A program made the translations under genes and the position numbers. From Desulfuromonadaceae bacterium (GTDB lineage Bacteria > Desulfobacterota > Desulfuromonadia > Geobacterales > Pseudopelobacteraceae), in the NCBI GenBank assembly GCA_028687585.1, contig JAQTZV010000015.1, positions 1 through 64,000 of the forward strand: 64,000 nt of DNA, given 5' to 3'. The notes under the pieces were generated by a model. The model saw only the letters and a list, made by a program, of their open reading frames with translations, had not been told where the DNA came from and searched no databases. Below, piece by piece: positions 51,820-61,682 of this stretch; positions within the stretch are counted from its first letter, which is position 1, and every line of letters starts with the position of its first letter.

Positions 51820-54267
51820 ATGGGTTTGTTTTCGTGGTTGTTCGGTGGAGATGGCGGCGTTACAAAAGGCGATTATTTTCGGCTTATCAGGAGAGAAAAG
51901 TTTTCAAGTTATCTGCCGTGGGCTGCATATGACAAAGCAAAGCAGGTGTATCTCAACACCGATAACACTCTGGGGATAATGTGGGAATGTTCGCCGCTTG
52001 CCTTCGCCGGCGAGAATACCATCAATACTCTGGGAGGACTTTTTCGCTTCAATTTGCCTGATGGCGCAATCATGCAATTCATACTGCTTGCGGACCCGCA
52101 TATAGATCACATTGTCAATACATATGGCGCTCTCAAGACCAGGGAGAGCAAATTAATCCGTGATGTCTCGGATAAAATGACACAGTTTTTCAAAGACGGC
52201 GTGAATGGCATGGGCTGTTTAAGCGGGATTCCGGTGCGTAACTTCCGTCTCTTTTTTACGGTGAAATTTCCGGCTAAAGATGCAGCAACCGTCAACATTA
52301 ACGAGTTACATGCGACGGTACATGAGGTGCTAAAGGGAGCGGGATTGTCTCCTGAAATAGCCGATCCGGGCGTTTTGCTGGCGTGGATGAGGAGAATGCT
52401 TAATGACAGCCCCGGTGACAACATTGATTACTACGACGAGCGCAATGTAATTCGTAAGCAGGCACTCCTCGGTACACGAGTGGAAAAGCACTTATCGTAT
52501 CTGAAGTTTGATTCAAAATACTTTCGGTGCATTACTCCCAATGCCTTCCCGAGAACAGGTGATCCAATTCAGACCAACCAGCTCTTCGGCGGCATCATGG
52601 GTATGGCCACTGACTCCGATCAGATCAGAACACCCTTCATGTATACCCTGAATATTGTTCTCCAGGATCAGAAGAACAAGCTGCACACCAAATGCAACAT
52701 CGTCCTGCAGCAGCAGGGCGTGGGAAGCCTTGCCCCGTCGCTGTCACGCAAAAAAGAGGAATATCTCTGGGCAGTAGACGAGTTGGAGCGGGGTACTAAA
52801 TTCTATCGGATCATTCCAATCATGTGGGTCTTTGGCGAGGACGAACGGCTCGTTAACGAGTCAGTGACCAGAGCCAAACGGGTATGGGAAGGGCAAGGGT
52901 ACAAGATGCAGGAAGATAAAGGGGTGCTGGTACCGCTCTTCATCTCTTCGCTTCCGTTTGGTCTCTACAATTATGGCTCAACCATCGACACGCTCGACCG
53001 CGATCACATCATGCCCGTTGAGACAATCAGCGTGACTTTGCCGGTTCAAAGTGATTTCTCCGGGATGGGAAAGCCGGTGATGCTTTTTACCGGCAGAAAA
53101 GGCCAACTGTTTGGGGTCGATATTTTCAACAAGGCGGTCAATAACCATAACGCCATGGTATGTGCCTCTTCAGGGGCCGGCAAAAGCTTCTTTGTCAACT
53201 ACCTGGTCTACAACTACTTCGCGATGCAGTCGAAAATCAGAATTATCGATATTGGTGGATCGTACAAGAAGATGACCAAACTCTTCGGAGCCCGCTACCT
53301 CGACTTCAGCGAAGAGACGGATGTCTGTCTCAATCCCTTCACCAACGTCATGGACCCCGAATACGACATTCCGATCATAGCGCCTATCGTGGCGCAGATG
53401 GTTTTCACCACCGGTAAATCACTGCCGAGTGATACCGAGATGACGCTGATCAAAAAAGCGGTCAGATGGGCATGGGATAAAGAAGCGAATGGGGCCTCTA
53501 TAGATACCGTGCATGAATATCTGAACAATTTTGATCAGTATTCAACTGAAAGCGGCGAAATAAAGGAAGCTGCCAGCAGGTTGGCCTTCAATATGGCTGA
53601 TTTTACCAGTGATGGTGCTTTTGGTAAGTTCTTTAACGGTGTCTGCAACCTGAATATCAATAATGACGAATTCGTCGTGCTGGAGCTTGAACACCTGAAA
53701 GCGAGGAAGGATCTGTTCCGGGTAGTTACGCTTCAGGTTATCAACGCCGTCACTCAGGATCTCTATCTCTCCGACAAAGCGGATCAGCGACTGATCGTGT
53801 TTGATGAAGCATGGCAGTTTCTTGGTGAGAGCTCGATCCTGAAAGAGGTTATTGAAGAAGGTTATCGCCGGGCCCGAAAATATGGGGGGAGTTTCACTAT
53901 CATCACCCAGTCTGTTCTCGACATGAAGCTGTTTGGTGGTGTCGGTGATGTCATCAGAAACAACTCCGCCTTCAAGTTCTATCTTGAGTCGGCAGATTTT
54001 GAAAAGGCGTTGAGCGAGAAGCTCCTCGACTATGACGAGTTCAGCATGAAGATCCTCAAGTCCACCAAGAGCAACAAACCAAATTATTCTGAAATATTCA
54101 TGGATACCCCATTCAGTACCGGTGTCGGACGTCTGGCGGTTGATCCCTTTTCCTATTACGTATTTACGTCAGACGCGAAAGAAATCGCCGAGATTGAAGC
54201 AATGGTTGACAGTGGGGTGAGTTATGAAGATGCCATCGGCAAAATGGTCAAAAAGTACCGCAGTTAG
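51820..54267 (+). CDS. traC: TraC, VirB4-like pilus-assembly ATPase
   Basis: This 815-residue cytoplasmic ATPase powers pilus assembly and substrate transfer. It has the Walker A CASSGAGKSFFVN near residue 448 and Walker B RLIVFDEAWQFLGESS near 657, preceded by the N-terminal TraC domain (FSSYLPWAAYDKAKQVYLNT). The C-terminal ITQSVLDMKLFGG and RNNSAFKFYLES motifs are typical. Full length and intact. Confidence 0.96.
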   Translation: MGLFSWLFGGDGGVTKGDYFRLIRREKFSSYLPWAAYDKAKQVYLNTDNTLGIMWECSPLAFAGENTINTLGGLFRFNLPDGAIMQFILLADPHIDHIVNTYGALKTRESKLIRDVSDKMTQFFKDGVNGMGCLSGIPVRNFRLFFTVKFPAKDAATVNINELHATVHEVLKGAGLSPEIADPGVLLAWMRRMLNDSPGDNIDYYDERNVIRKQALLGTRVEKHLSYLKFDSKYFRCITPNAFPRTGDPIQTNQLFGGIMGMATDSDQIRTPFMYTLNIVLQDQKNKLHTKCNIVLQQQGVGSLAPSLSRKKEEYLWAVDELERGTKFYRIIPIMWVFGEDERLVNESVTRAKRVWEGQGYKMQEDKGVLVPLFISSLPFGLYNYGSTIDTLDRDHIMPVETISVTLPVQSDFSGMGKPVMLFTGRKGQLFGVDIFNKAVNNHNAMVCASSGAGKSFFVNYLVYNYFAMQSKIRIIDIGGSYKKMTKLFGARYLDFSEETDVCLNPFTNVMDPEYDIPIIAPIVAQMVFTTGKSLPSDTEMTLIKKAVRWAWDKEANGASIDTVHEYLNNFDQYSTESGEIKEAASRLAFNMADFTSDGAFGKFFNGVCNLNINNDEFVVLELEHLKARKDLFRVVTLQVINAVTQDLYLSDKADQRLIVFDEAWQFLGESSILKEVIEEGYRRARKYGGSFTIITQSVLDMKLFGGVGDVIRNNSAFKFYLESADFEKALSEKLLDYDEFSMKILKSTKSNKPNYSEIFMDTPFSTGVGRLAVDPFSYYVFTSDAKEIAEIEAMVDSGVSYEDAIGKMVKKYRS

Positions 54268-56224
54268 TCTGTTGCTGACAATGGTGGCAGGCACATCTTC
54301 GGTATTAGCTGCTGACGGAACAGTGTTAGGAGAGGCAGCCGGGAAATCTGCTCTGACAAGGTTTGGCAGTAAGAACAAGGTCAACAGTAATATTTCACAA
54401 CCCATGACTAATTCGGCCAACCTCATGCAGACGGTTGACGGCTCGAAAAGTTTTCAGGCGACGCTCAATGCCCCCTCTTCAAGCAAGTTCCTTGAGGTAT
54501 TTATCCAGCCGGGGGGAACGGGCGATCTTCAACAGGTAGTCATCAGCCAGGACAACAATGCCGACGGTACAACGGACAATGTTTACTCGCTGCCGGTGCT
54601 TGTTTCCGCCGTTTGTGCCAATGGCTTCATCTCCTGTACGGCGGGAACCTGGCAAAACTGCTCTAACTACACATGGGGGGCTGATGCCAGCAATAACGTC
54701 ACGGCGCTTCCGGCGTCGCTTACTGATCTTGGCGGATGCTACTGTATCAACAGTAGTTGCGGAAGCAATCTGATCTGGCAGAACAGCTCCATAGTGTTAA
54801 AAGACCTTGGCGGCGGCATCGTTAATGCCATACACCAGAATAACCCTGCCTTGACCATAAGCAGCGTCAGTACCGACCTGGTCACTATTACGTATTTCGG
54901 GCAAATCACCAACAGCACCGCGACATCTGCAAGCAGCATCACGGCGTTGGCCTCATCACCGGCCATAAACGTGGCAGCCGGGTATTATAGAAACCCAGCT
55001 CAATTGACCGCTGCCAGGGACAATATCTCAATCTCTCAAGCATCGGACCCAAACAGTTTCTACTACATGATGTCGAACTCCTTAGCGGCTCAGAACACTC
55101 AAGGAAAAATAAGTGCGTGTAAGGTTGATAGAGTGGCTGGGGTTTCAAGCACCACCAAATCATTCAACGATATGGGAACCGGTCAGCTTTGTACCGATCA
55201 TCTGGTCTATATACGTGAACATAAGGTTGATGAGCAGACCTATCAACTCCAATATTTAGATACCGGCCCTGGTGGACCGGGGGCTGCCCATAATAATTGT
55301 AATGATAACCCTGGTGGCGATGGCTGGCACACTTATAAAACAGTGACATTGCCAGCCGTTACATCGATTTCTTTGTGGAAGTTGACCGCCGCAACATTCA
55401 GTCTTTCGAATATTCAAACCGGGGGCTGCAATGTTGGCAGCGGGACGGTCGATGGGGTGATAAACGGCTTTGATACGAGCTTTCAAACCAGCCTAGCGTG
55501 TGGTGGGAGAGGAGCTCAAGCTCCAACATTTGACTGGAGCTATTTTTTTGAATTCTCCGTCGATGATTTTAGCGAATCAGTTGACAACAAATGTTCTGCT
55601 TTAGAGAGCGATCCTGACTGTAAAATCAAAGATGAGCAGATCGATGGTGTCGTTACCTCCCAGAATTTTACAGCAACCGGCCTTAATCAACTCCCCTCTT
55701 GCCAATTATTCACCGGTTCAGCCGGTACCAACAAAGTGTGCCGCCCGTGGTGGCATAAATATCGGACATACGTGTGCGGTACGGCGGCGCCGTTTGACTT
55801 CTCGAATGTAGGCACTCGTTTTGGCAAGGTGGAAACGACAGCTACCGATAACACAACGACACTTACGTTTCGGGATACACGTCTGGGCCCAGCTGGATGG
55901 ACTACGGCCAATGGCAGTATTGGCATATCCAAAACCCTGGGAGCCGACTGTGAATTGGGGTGTAAAACCCGTACGCCGAAAACTGACACCCAAACGACGA
56001 CGAGTGGAAATGTGACGGATCTCAGGGTGCCTGGACAGTCCTTTGATATTTTCTACCGGACGTGTGTCGAGGGAACATGCCCTGTTGAGAGCCCGGCAGA
56101 ACAGATTGTGGAGGACTGTACCTGTCTTAACAACTTTCCGGAAACAGCGGTGTTTGTCCAGACACTTCGGTTGGCCGGCAAGGACACTATCTGTTCTAGC
56201 GGTCAAAAAAAGCCCATGCAGTAG
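54224..56224 (+). CDS. Cys-rich secreted protein, TraN-like (first copy)
   Basis: This 666-residue protein has a signal peptide (STAVSLLLTMVAGTSSVLAA) and about 30 Cys. Its C-terminal half has CSALESDPDC, CQLFTG, VCRPWWHKYRTYVCG and DCELGC, similar to cysteine blocks of the N-terminal part of TraN. TraN is the outer membrane mating-pair stabilisation protein. It lacks the C-terminal TraN module present in the next gene. The 5' end overlaps traC by 44 bases; the ATG at 54224 has GGGGTGAG. A non-TraN adhesin is the alternative. Confidence 0.65.
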   Translation: MKMPSAKWSKSTAVSLLLTMVAGTSSVLAADGTVLGEAAGKSALTRFGSKNKVNSNISQPMTNSANLMQTVDGSKSFQATLNAPSSSKFLEVFIQPGGTGDLQQVVISQDNNADGTTDNVYSLPVLVSAVCANGFISCTAGTWQNCSNYTWGADASNNVTALPASLTDLGGCYCINSSCGSNLIWQNSSIVLKDLGGGIVNAIHQNNPALTISSVSTDLVTITYFGQITNSTATSASSITALASSPAINVAAGYYRNPAQLTAARDNISISQASDPNSFYYMMSNSLAAQNTQGKISACKVDRVAGVSSTTKSFNDMGTGQLCTDHLVYIREHKVDEQTYQLQYLDTGPGGPGAAHNNCNDNPGGDGWHTYKTVTLPAVTSISLWKLTAATFSLSNIQTGGCNVGSGTVDGVINGFDTSFQTSLACGGRGAQAPTFDWSYFFEFSVDDFSESVDNKCSALESDPDCKIKDEQIDGVVTSQNFTATGLNQLPSCQLFTGSAGTNKVCRPWWHKYRTYVCGTAAPFDFSNVGTRFGKVETTATDNTTTLTFRDTRLGPAGWTTANGSIGISKTLGADCELGCKTRTPKTDTQTTTSGNVTDLRVPGQSFDIFYRTCVEGTCPVESPAEQIVEDCTCLNNFPETAVFVQTLRLAGKDTICSSGQKKPMQ

Positions 56225-56235
56225 AGAGGTGGTAA

Positions 56236-59200
56236 ATGTTTCGTTTCATGTATGCCGTTCTGTATTCGCTGGTGCTTCTCTCTGTTACCGGTATGCCAAC
56301 GACCGTACTCGCGGTCAGTTGCAATGACCTGATTCCTGGCACAACGCACCGCTATGCCGATGCTCTGGTGTTTTTTACGGGGCATAACGGTAAAACATAT
56401 GCACTCGCAAAATCTGCTGCTACCGGTAGTACAGCACTTCCTGACGGTTACTTCGCTTTTTCTGCTGATATCTCTCAGGAGTATAAAGTTGCCGGAACAG
56501 ACATTGGCTCACTCAAGCAGATGGTAGCGCTCGGAAAATATGGTGCAGCAAAGCCGGTAACTATTGACAGCACCGAGACCCAGGACTTCATCATCAAGCG
56601 TTTTGGAACTTATATGGGAGCAGCTACCTCCGGGCAAAGCACATATATTGACGCCTGGAAAGAGTTTGGCACTGGAGTTGCGTTCACAACTCTCTCCGGA
56701 ACGGCTTTAACGTTTGATGCCCTGACTTCAGGTGGTAAAAGTGCATACAGCGGGCAGGCGCCACAGGCTGTCGTCATGGGTTCTGATGGTGTCTGGATCA
56801 GTGGCCAGGACGGTGTCAGGACTTCGCAAATTGTCGAGTTTCCCGGAATACTTGATTGCGCTTTGACGCCAATTGATCCCAATGCGATAACTCTTCCACC
56901 ACAACCGCCATCACCGCCGACTGATCCAAGCGCGTTCAGCACTATCATATGTGGTCAGGATCTTAACGGTAACGGGTACGCTGCTGACCCTGGTGAAGTG
57001 GCAAACTGCATCCAGACGGTGCAGGGACAATTTTGTCCGATCGCTTCAACAAAGTGCGTAGAAACATATAACGCCGCCGTCTGCCCTGGTGGTTCTATGC
57101 TGGAGCCGACCCGTGACATGTGCCAGGCAGCTGCCACGACCGTTTGTGGCAATGGCTATGCATGGGACTCTACTATTGATAAATGCACCAAAACCGTAGT
57201 CTGTCCGGAAAACGGGACCCTTAATCCGATAACCGACCGCTGCGAGAAGCTGGTACAAAATGATTGTTTGCCTGGGTATTCCTATGACGCCAATCAGACA
57301 AGTCCGACCTATGATCGCTGTGTTAAATCTGTTGCCTGCGCTGATGGCGGCTCCTTTGTCGCAGCAAAAGATCGCTGTGAGAAAGCCTGGATGCCGACTT
57401 GTGACACGGCCAATGGCTATATTTACAACGCACAGGCAGGTGTTTGCCAACGTACACCCACCTGCACATATGGCAGCTACAATCCCTCATATAACCTGTG
57501 TATCCAACCTATAGTGACTTCTTGCCCCAGTGGTTACAATTATTCCACAAGCCGCTCCCGCTGTGAAAAATCGCCGGAGTGCCCCAGCGGAACGACCTAT
57601 AATGCGACCACAAACAAATGCGATGCCATAACCAATGCAACAACACAGCAGGTTCTGGCGTGCAGCCCAACTTCGTTTCTCTGTTTGCCGGGAAGCAGCT
57701 CCTGTTGCAATATCAACATTTCCTGCCCAAATGGTGCACAGGGACAGGTTGCCGTAGATGCCCAATATTGCTGTCTTGGTTCTGACTCTGCCACATTTCA
57801 ATCACCTGCTGAATTACTTACCAGAAAAGAGCTGACCAACACCGGATATGCGCTGTCTGCACTCCAGTGTGACAGTGCAGGTAGCTGCAGCTATTACTTT
57901 ATGGATCGATATTGTGGTGACGGCTCACCAGCTAGTGCCTGGTCTCTGGCGGGAAACTTCACCATGGCTTCAATGCAATCGGTCTGCTCGCCTGGTCAGA
58001 CGCTTGTCAATGGTAATCAGTGTCTGGTTGCCACCAACCCGACCTGTGCCGGTGGCAGTTTCGATCCCGGACTTGATGTTTGCTGGACGAGCTACTCGCC
58101 AACCTGTAGTCAGGGTACCTACGACAGTGCCACTGGACTCTGTACCCTTGCGCCTTCTTGTCCAGGCGGTACGCTGAATTCTTCGACCGATCTTTGTGAG
58201 GCCACCATCAGCAGGGATTGCGGCATCTACTCGTTTGATTTAAGTGCAAATATCTGTTTCTCTGCTCCGGTATGTGCCAACGGAGTATATGACCCGAACC
58301 TGAATGTCTGCCTGTCCTCAATCTCCCGGAGTTGTGGTTCGTACAGTTGGAGCCAATCTGATTTCAAATGCCTTCTGGGAGTTACCTGTCCTCAAGATCC
58401 GGTATTTTCACTCAAAGCAACCACGACCTTCTCCATAAGCCTTGATAAATGCGTTTCCGATGTGCAACACGATTGCCCTGCCGGTACTACCTATACACCG
58501 CTCCCAATCGGTATGTGCGAAGCAATTCCGACCTGTAGCGGTTCAGGTGTCTACGATCCGCTAAAGGATAATTGTTTTGGCGGCTTTAATACCTGCCCGC
58601 TTGGCAACCAGTTCACATGTATGGAGTATCAAGGTGTAATGCAGTGCTCGGCGAACCTTTGCATCAACCCGGCAGCACCTGGGGCGGTGGAGACGACGAC
58701 ACTTGACGAATCGATGCTCAAAGATGACGCCCGCGATACGGATGGGAATTGTCTGGGGCAACTGTACATCTTTAACGGCAAGGCCTCCCGGTGCAGACCA
58801 CCCGGCCTTACAGTCGGAATGATCAACAATTGCTGCGAAAGTGATGAAGTGATGACAGAAGATACCGGCAATACGATTTCTACTACTGTCAGCGCAATCC
58901 AGACGGCCTACGAAATTGGACAGGTTGCCTATTACTCTTCCATGGTGGCAAGCGGGGCGGCAACACTAACTCCTCTCGTTGGCACAACATCAGTCGGCAT
59001 TGTAACCGCAACGGGTGGTACCACCTTGGTAAGTGGATCGGTAGCAACCGGCGTCTCTGCTGCGGCTGCCAGCGGTACCAGCGGAGCGGCTGCCGTCACT
59101 TCAGGACTAGAGGCGTATGCGGGTGCTCTTTTTAATCCTGCGACCATAGTGATAGCTGTCGTTGTGCTGGTTGTGATGAAAGTTCTGATGGGCAGTGGCT

Positions 59201-59589
59201 GTGATCAGGGGGATATCCAGACAGGTATGCAGGAAAAGGCGAAGGATTGCCATTTCGTGGGAGACTATTGCCAGAAAAGGTACCGTTTAATTGGCTGTGT
59301 CCAAAAGGCGAAGGGGTATTGCTGCTTTAACTCGAAAATGGCGAGGATTATCCATGAACAGGGCAGGCCGCAATTGAATGCTTTTAAACCAAATGGGGAT
59401 TGGGGGACACCAGCTTCTCCCAACTGTCGCGGCTTTACCCCTGATGAGTTTCAGGCGCTTGATTTTTCAAGGATCGATCTTTCGGAATACTTTAGCGATA
59501 TCCAAAAGGATCTGACCAATAAAATACAAGGTGCCCAGCAAACGATTACCAACAGTATCAATACGAAATTCCAGAAGGTCACACAGTGA
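56236..59589 (+). CDS. traN: TraN, mating-pair stabilisation protein
   Basis: This 1117-residue secreted protein has a signal peptide, an N-terminal domain, and then about 12 tandem cysteine modules of the type C-x-G-x-Y-x(n)-C-x5-C (for example YNPSYNLCIQP and TYNATTNKCDA), in residues 230-800. The C-terminal TraN region follows: CHFVGDYCQKRYRLIGCVQK, YCCFNSKMARIIHEQGRPQL, SPNCRGFTPDEFQALDFSRI. TraN binds recipient outer membrane proteins, so the repeat region may determine host choice. The DsbC gene in this operon is needed to fold such Cys. Confidence 0.92.
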   Translation: MFRFMYAVLYSLVLLSVTGMPTTVLAVSCNDLIPGTTHRYADALVFFTGHNGKTYALAKSAATGSTALPDGYFAFSADISQEYKVAGTDIGSLKQMVALGKYGAAKPVTIDSTETQDFIIKRFGTYMGAATSGQSTYIDAWKEFGTGVAFTTLSGTALTFDALTSGGKSAYSGQAPQAVVMGSDGVWISGQDGVRTSQIVEFPGILDCALTPIDPNAITLPPQPPSPPTDPSAFSTIICGQDLNGNGYAADPGEVANCIQTVQGQFCPIASTKCVETYNAAVCPGGSMLEPTRDMCQAAATTVCGNGYAWDSTIDKCTKTVVCPENGTLNPITDRCEKLVQNDCLPGYSYDANQTSPTYDRCVKSVACADGGSFVAAKDRCEKAWMPTCDTANGYIYNAQAGVCQRTPTCTYGSYNPSYNLCIQPIVTSCPSGYNYSTSRSRCEKSPECPSGTTYNATTNKCDAITNATTQQVLACSPTSFLCLPGSSSCCNINISCPNGAQGQVAVDAQYCCLGSDSATFQSPAELLTRKELTNTGYALSALQCDSAGSCSYYFMDRYCGDGSPASAWSLAGNFTMASMQSVCSPGQTLVNGNQCLVATNPTCAGGSFDPGLDVCWTSYSPTCSQGTYDSATGLCTLAPSCPGGTLNSSTDLCEATISRDCGIYSFDLSANICFSAPVCANGVYDPNLNVCLSSISRSCGSYSWSQSDFKCLLGVTCPQDPVFSLKATTTFSISLDKCVSDVQHDCPAGTTYTPLPIGMCEAIPTCSGSGVYDPLKDNCFGGFNTCPLGNQFTCMEYQGVMQCSANLCINPAAPGAVETTTLDESMLKDDARDTDGNCLGQLYIFNGKASRCRPPGLTVGMINNCCESDEVMTEDTGNTISTTVSAIQTAYEIGQVAYYSSMVASGAATLTPLVGTTSVGIVTATGGTTLVSGSVATGVSAAAASGTSGAAAVTSGLEAYAGALFNPATIVIAVVVLVVMKVLMGSGCDQGDIQTGMQEKAKDCHFVGDYCQKRYRLIGCVQKAKGYCCFNSKMARIIHEQGRPQLNAFKPNGDWGTPASPNCRGFTPDEFQALDFSRIDLSEYFSDIQKDLTNKIQGAQQTITNSINTKFQKVTQ

Positions 59590-60227
59590 TCCGCTCACTA
59601 CTGGCATTACTGGCAGGTGCAATCCTCTGTCTTTGTGTGTTAGCCGCACAGGCAAAAGATCTGGGTACTTTTGGTAGAACATACCCGGTGGCTGAAAAGG
59701 ATGCACTTAACGAAATCGAAGAGCGTGCCAGACAGGTTGACTGGAACAAAATACTGGACAAGAAAAAGGCTGAGAACTACGAGGGGCCGCCTGATAAAGG
59801 GAGCCTGCCACGAGCGGAACGTGAAAGAGTACGCCTGGTTGATATGACCTACACAACCGATATCGATGTTCCCGATGGTTCGGGAGGAATTCTCTACCCA
59901 AAGGGCTATACCTTCAATCCACTTGAATATGTGACCTACCCGAAAACAATTATCGTCATAAACGGCACTGACCGGGAACAGGTCGCCTGGTTTAATGACT
60001 CCGAGTACAGCCAGCGACTCGATGTGACGCTTCTGATTACCGAGGGGGCGTTTGGGATTATTGCCCAGCAGGTCAAGCGCACGGTGTCCTATGTGAACAA
60101 CAAGATCATCAGTCGCTGCCAGCTTATGGCTGTCCCCTCGATCATCAGGCAGCAGGGGAAAGTCCTGGAGGTGACAGAGGTCGTCGTCCCAAGAATTCAA
60201 AAGAGCAAGAAACGGAGAAACGGATGA
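59586..60227 (+). CDS. traW: TraW, F-type T4SS assembly protein
   Basis: This 213-residue periplasmic protein has a signal peptide and a mature start DLGTFGRTYPVAEKDALNEI that matches TraW, then VPDGSGGILYPKGYTFNPLEYV and GFGIIAQQ-like AFGIIAQQVKRTVSYVNN. It assists pilus assembly with TraU and TrbC. It overlaps traN and the next gene by 4 bases each. Confidence 0.92.
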   Translation: MIRSLLALLAGAILCLCVLAAQAKDLGTFGRTYPVAEKDALNEIEERARQVDWNKILDKKKAENYEGPPDKGSLPRAERERVRLVDMTYTTDIDVPDGSGGILYPKGYTFNPLEYVTYPKTIIVINGTDREQVAWFNDSEYSQRLDVTLLITEGAFGIIAQQVKRTVSYVNNKIISRCQLMAVPSIIRQQGKVLEVTEVVVPRIQKSKKRRNG

Positions 60228-60688
60228 ACAGGGTGCAACGTACAACGGTAATTCTTCTGGCTGCAGCTTTGTCAGGCTGCTCTCACGAGTCATGGACAAA
60301 GGTTGAGGAAACGACAAGGGCCTCCTCATTGTTTAATTCGGTGCTGTTTCCGGTCAATCTGGTGGCAAAGGCCGGGCAAGCGATTTCTACTCCCGGCATG
60401 ACATCTCTGTCTGATTCAGATGGCGGGAAGCGCATCGAATATTCGCAACGAATTACTGCGGCGGCCAAAATTGATGAGGGAGAGTTCGCCCGGGCGTTTG
60501 TCACGATCAGAGTCCGCTTTATGCAGAGTGACTTTGGCGATGTGTCGCCTGAACAGGCTCAAGTCAATGCCCGGCTGAAGCCAGGAGATAAAGGAACCGT
60601 TGGGCGTTATCAGGTTGGTCAAAATTCCATTTTCGTGAAAAATGACGGAGATACATATAGGGTTCGCTATGAAGATGAAATGGAATAG
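60224..60688 (+). CDS. lipoprotein between traW and traU, unknown
   Basis: This 154-residue protein has a lipobox (AAALSGCSHESW) and a beta-rich domain (RIEYSQRITAAAKIDEGEFA). It overlaps traW by 4 bases and traU by 20 bases, so it is cotranscribed and coupled. No F-type Tra gene I know occupies this place with this sequence. It may stabilise the outer membrane part of the apparatus. Confidence 0.7.
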   Translation: MNRVQRTTVILLAAALSGCSHESWTKVEETTRASSLFNSVLFPVNLVAKAGQAISTPGMTSLSDSDGGKRIEYSQRITAAAKIDEGEFARAFVTIRVRFMQSDFGDVSPEQAQVNARLKPGDKGTVGRYQVGQNSIFVKNDGDTYRVRYEDEME

Positions 60689-61682
60689 TCTGGTAATGCT
60701 GCTGGCACTTCTACTGCCCGGTACGCATGAAGCGATTGGAGCATGCAGAGGCACCACGCTCAATCCTGTGACCGATATCTGCTGGCAATGTATGTTCCCT
60801 GCAATGATTGGCGGTGTCTCGACCGGTCGAGGTGGTGAACCTTCACCAGGTAATGTTACTTCTCCCGTCTGTGCCTGTCCGAACAGTAAAGGCGGCATTA
60901 CCATCGGTGTGACGTCTGCCTTTTGGGAACACGCCCGCCTGATTGAAACGGTTAAGGATCCCTATTGCTTCCCGGCTCTCGGGTCGGGCATGGTTAATCC
61001 GAAACCAGGTTTCTCTGCGGGAAGTATCAAGAGTAAAACAAATGGTGACGCGAACAAGTCGTTTCAACAGGTGCATTATTATATCTTCCCCGCATGGTCG
61101 ATTCTGCAGCTGTTTATGGACTTTCCCTGCGCTGAAAAGGGGGCGTTTGATGTCGCCTATATGACGGAAGTTGATCCGATGTGGAATGACGATAGTCTCT
61201 CCTTTATCATTAATCCGGAGGCGCTTCTTTTTGCTAATCCGATTTCGCAGGCTGCCTGTGCTGCTGATAGTGTCGCCGCTGCCGTTTCAAGCCCTCTTGA
61301 TCCACTTTTCTGGTGTATGGGGAGTTGGGGGTCATTCTATCCGCTGTCAGGAAGTATGAGTGACAACAACCCGCTCAATGTCAATGCCGGCCTTGCCGCC
61401 AGAATGCTCTTCAAGCTGGGACGGGAATCGCTTATGTTTGATGTCGGCATCAATAAATGTGCAATGAATGGTGTCATGGCGCCGATTCTTACCAAGAGCA
61501 ATTATCGACTGCAAGAAGTAAGGCCCGTGAAAGGTAATGAATGTATCCCCATTGGACGATCAACCTTTATCTGGGGGGCAGGAAAAAACCCGCCTTGGGG
61601 AACGACACAGGGCTCCCCGGATAATTTTCTCTGGTCATTGACCCGAAGGAGGCTCTGTTGCGTAGGCTATGGCATAAACTGA
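60669..61682 (+). CDS. traU: TraU, mating-pair formation protein
   Basis: This 337-residue periplasmic Cys-rich protein has a signal peptide (LVMLLALLLPGTHEAIG), then DICWQCMFPAMIGGVSTG, VCACPN, MTEVDPMWNDDSLSFIINPEA, FWCMGSWGSFYPLSG and the C-terminal WGAGKNPPWGTTQG of TraU. The start at 60669 is chosen over an upstream ATG. It overlaps trbC by 25 bases. Confidence 0.94.
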   Translation: MKMKWNSLVMLLALLLPGTHEAIGACRGTTLNPVTDICWQCMFPAMIGGVSTGRGGEPSPGNVTSPVCACPNSKGGITIGVTSAFWEHARLIETVKDPYCFPALGSGMVNPKPGFSAGSIKSKTNGDANKSFQQVHYYIFPAWSILQLFMDFPCAEKGAFDVAYMTEVDPMWNDDSLSFIINPEALLFANPISQAACAADSVAAAVSSPLDPLFWCMGSWGSFYPLSGSMSDNNPLNVNAGLAARMLFKLGRESLMFDVGINKCAMNGVMAPILTKSNYRLQEVRPVKGNECIPIGRSTFIWGAGKNPPWGTTQGSPDNFLWSLTRRRLCCVGYGIN

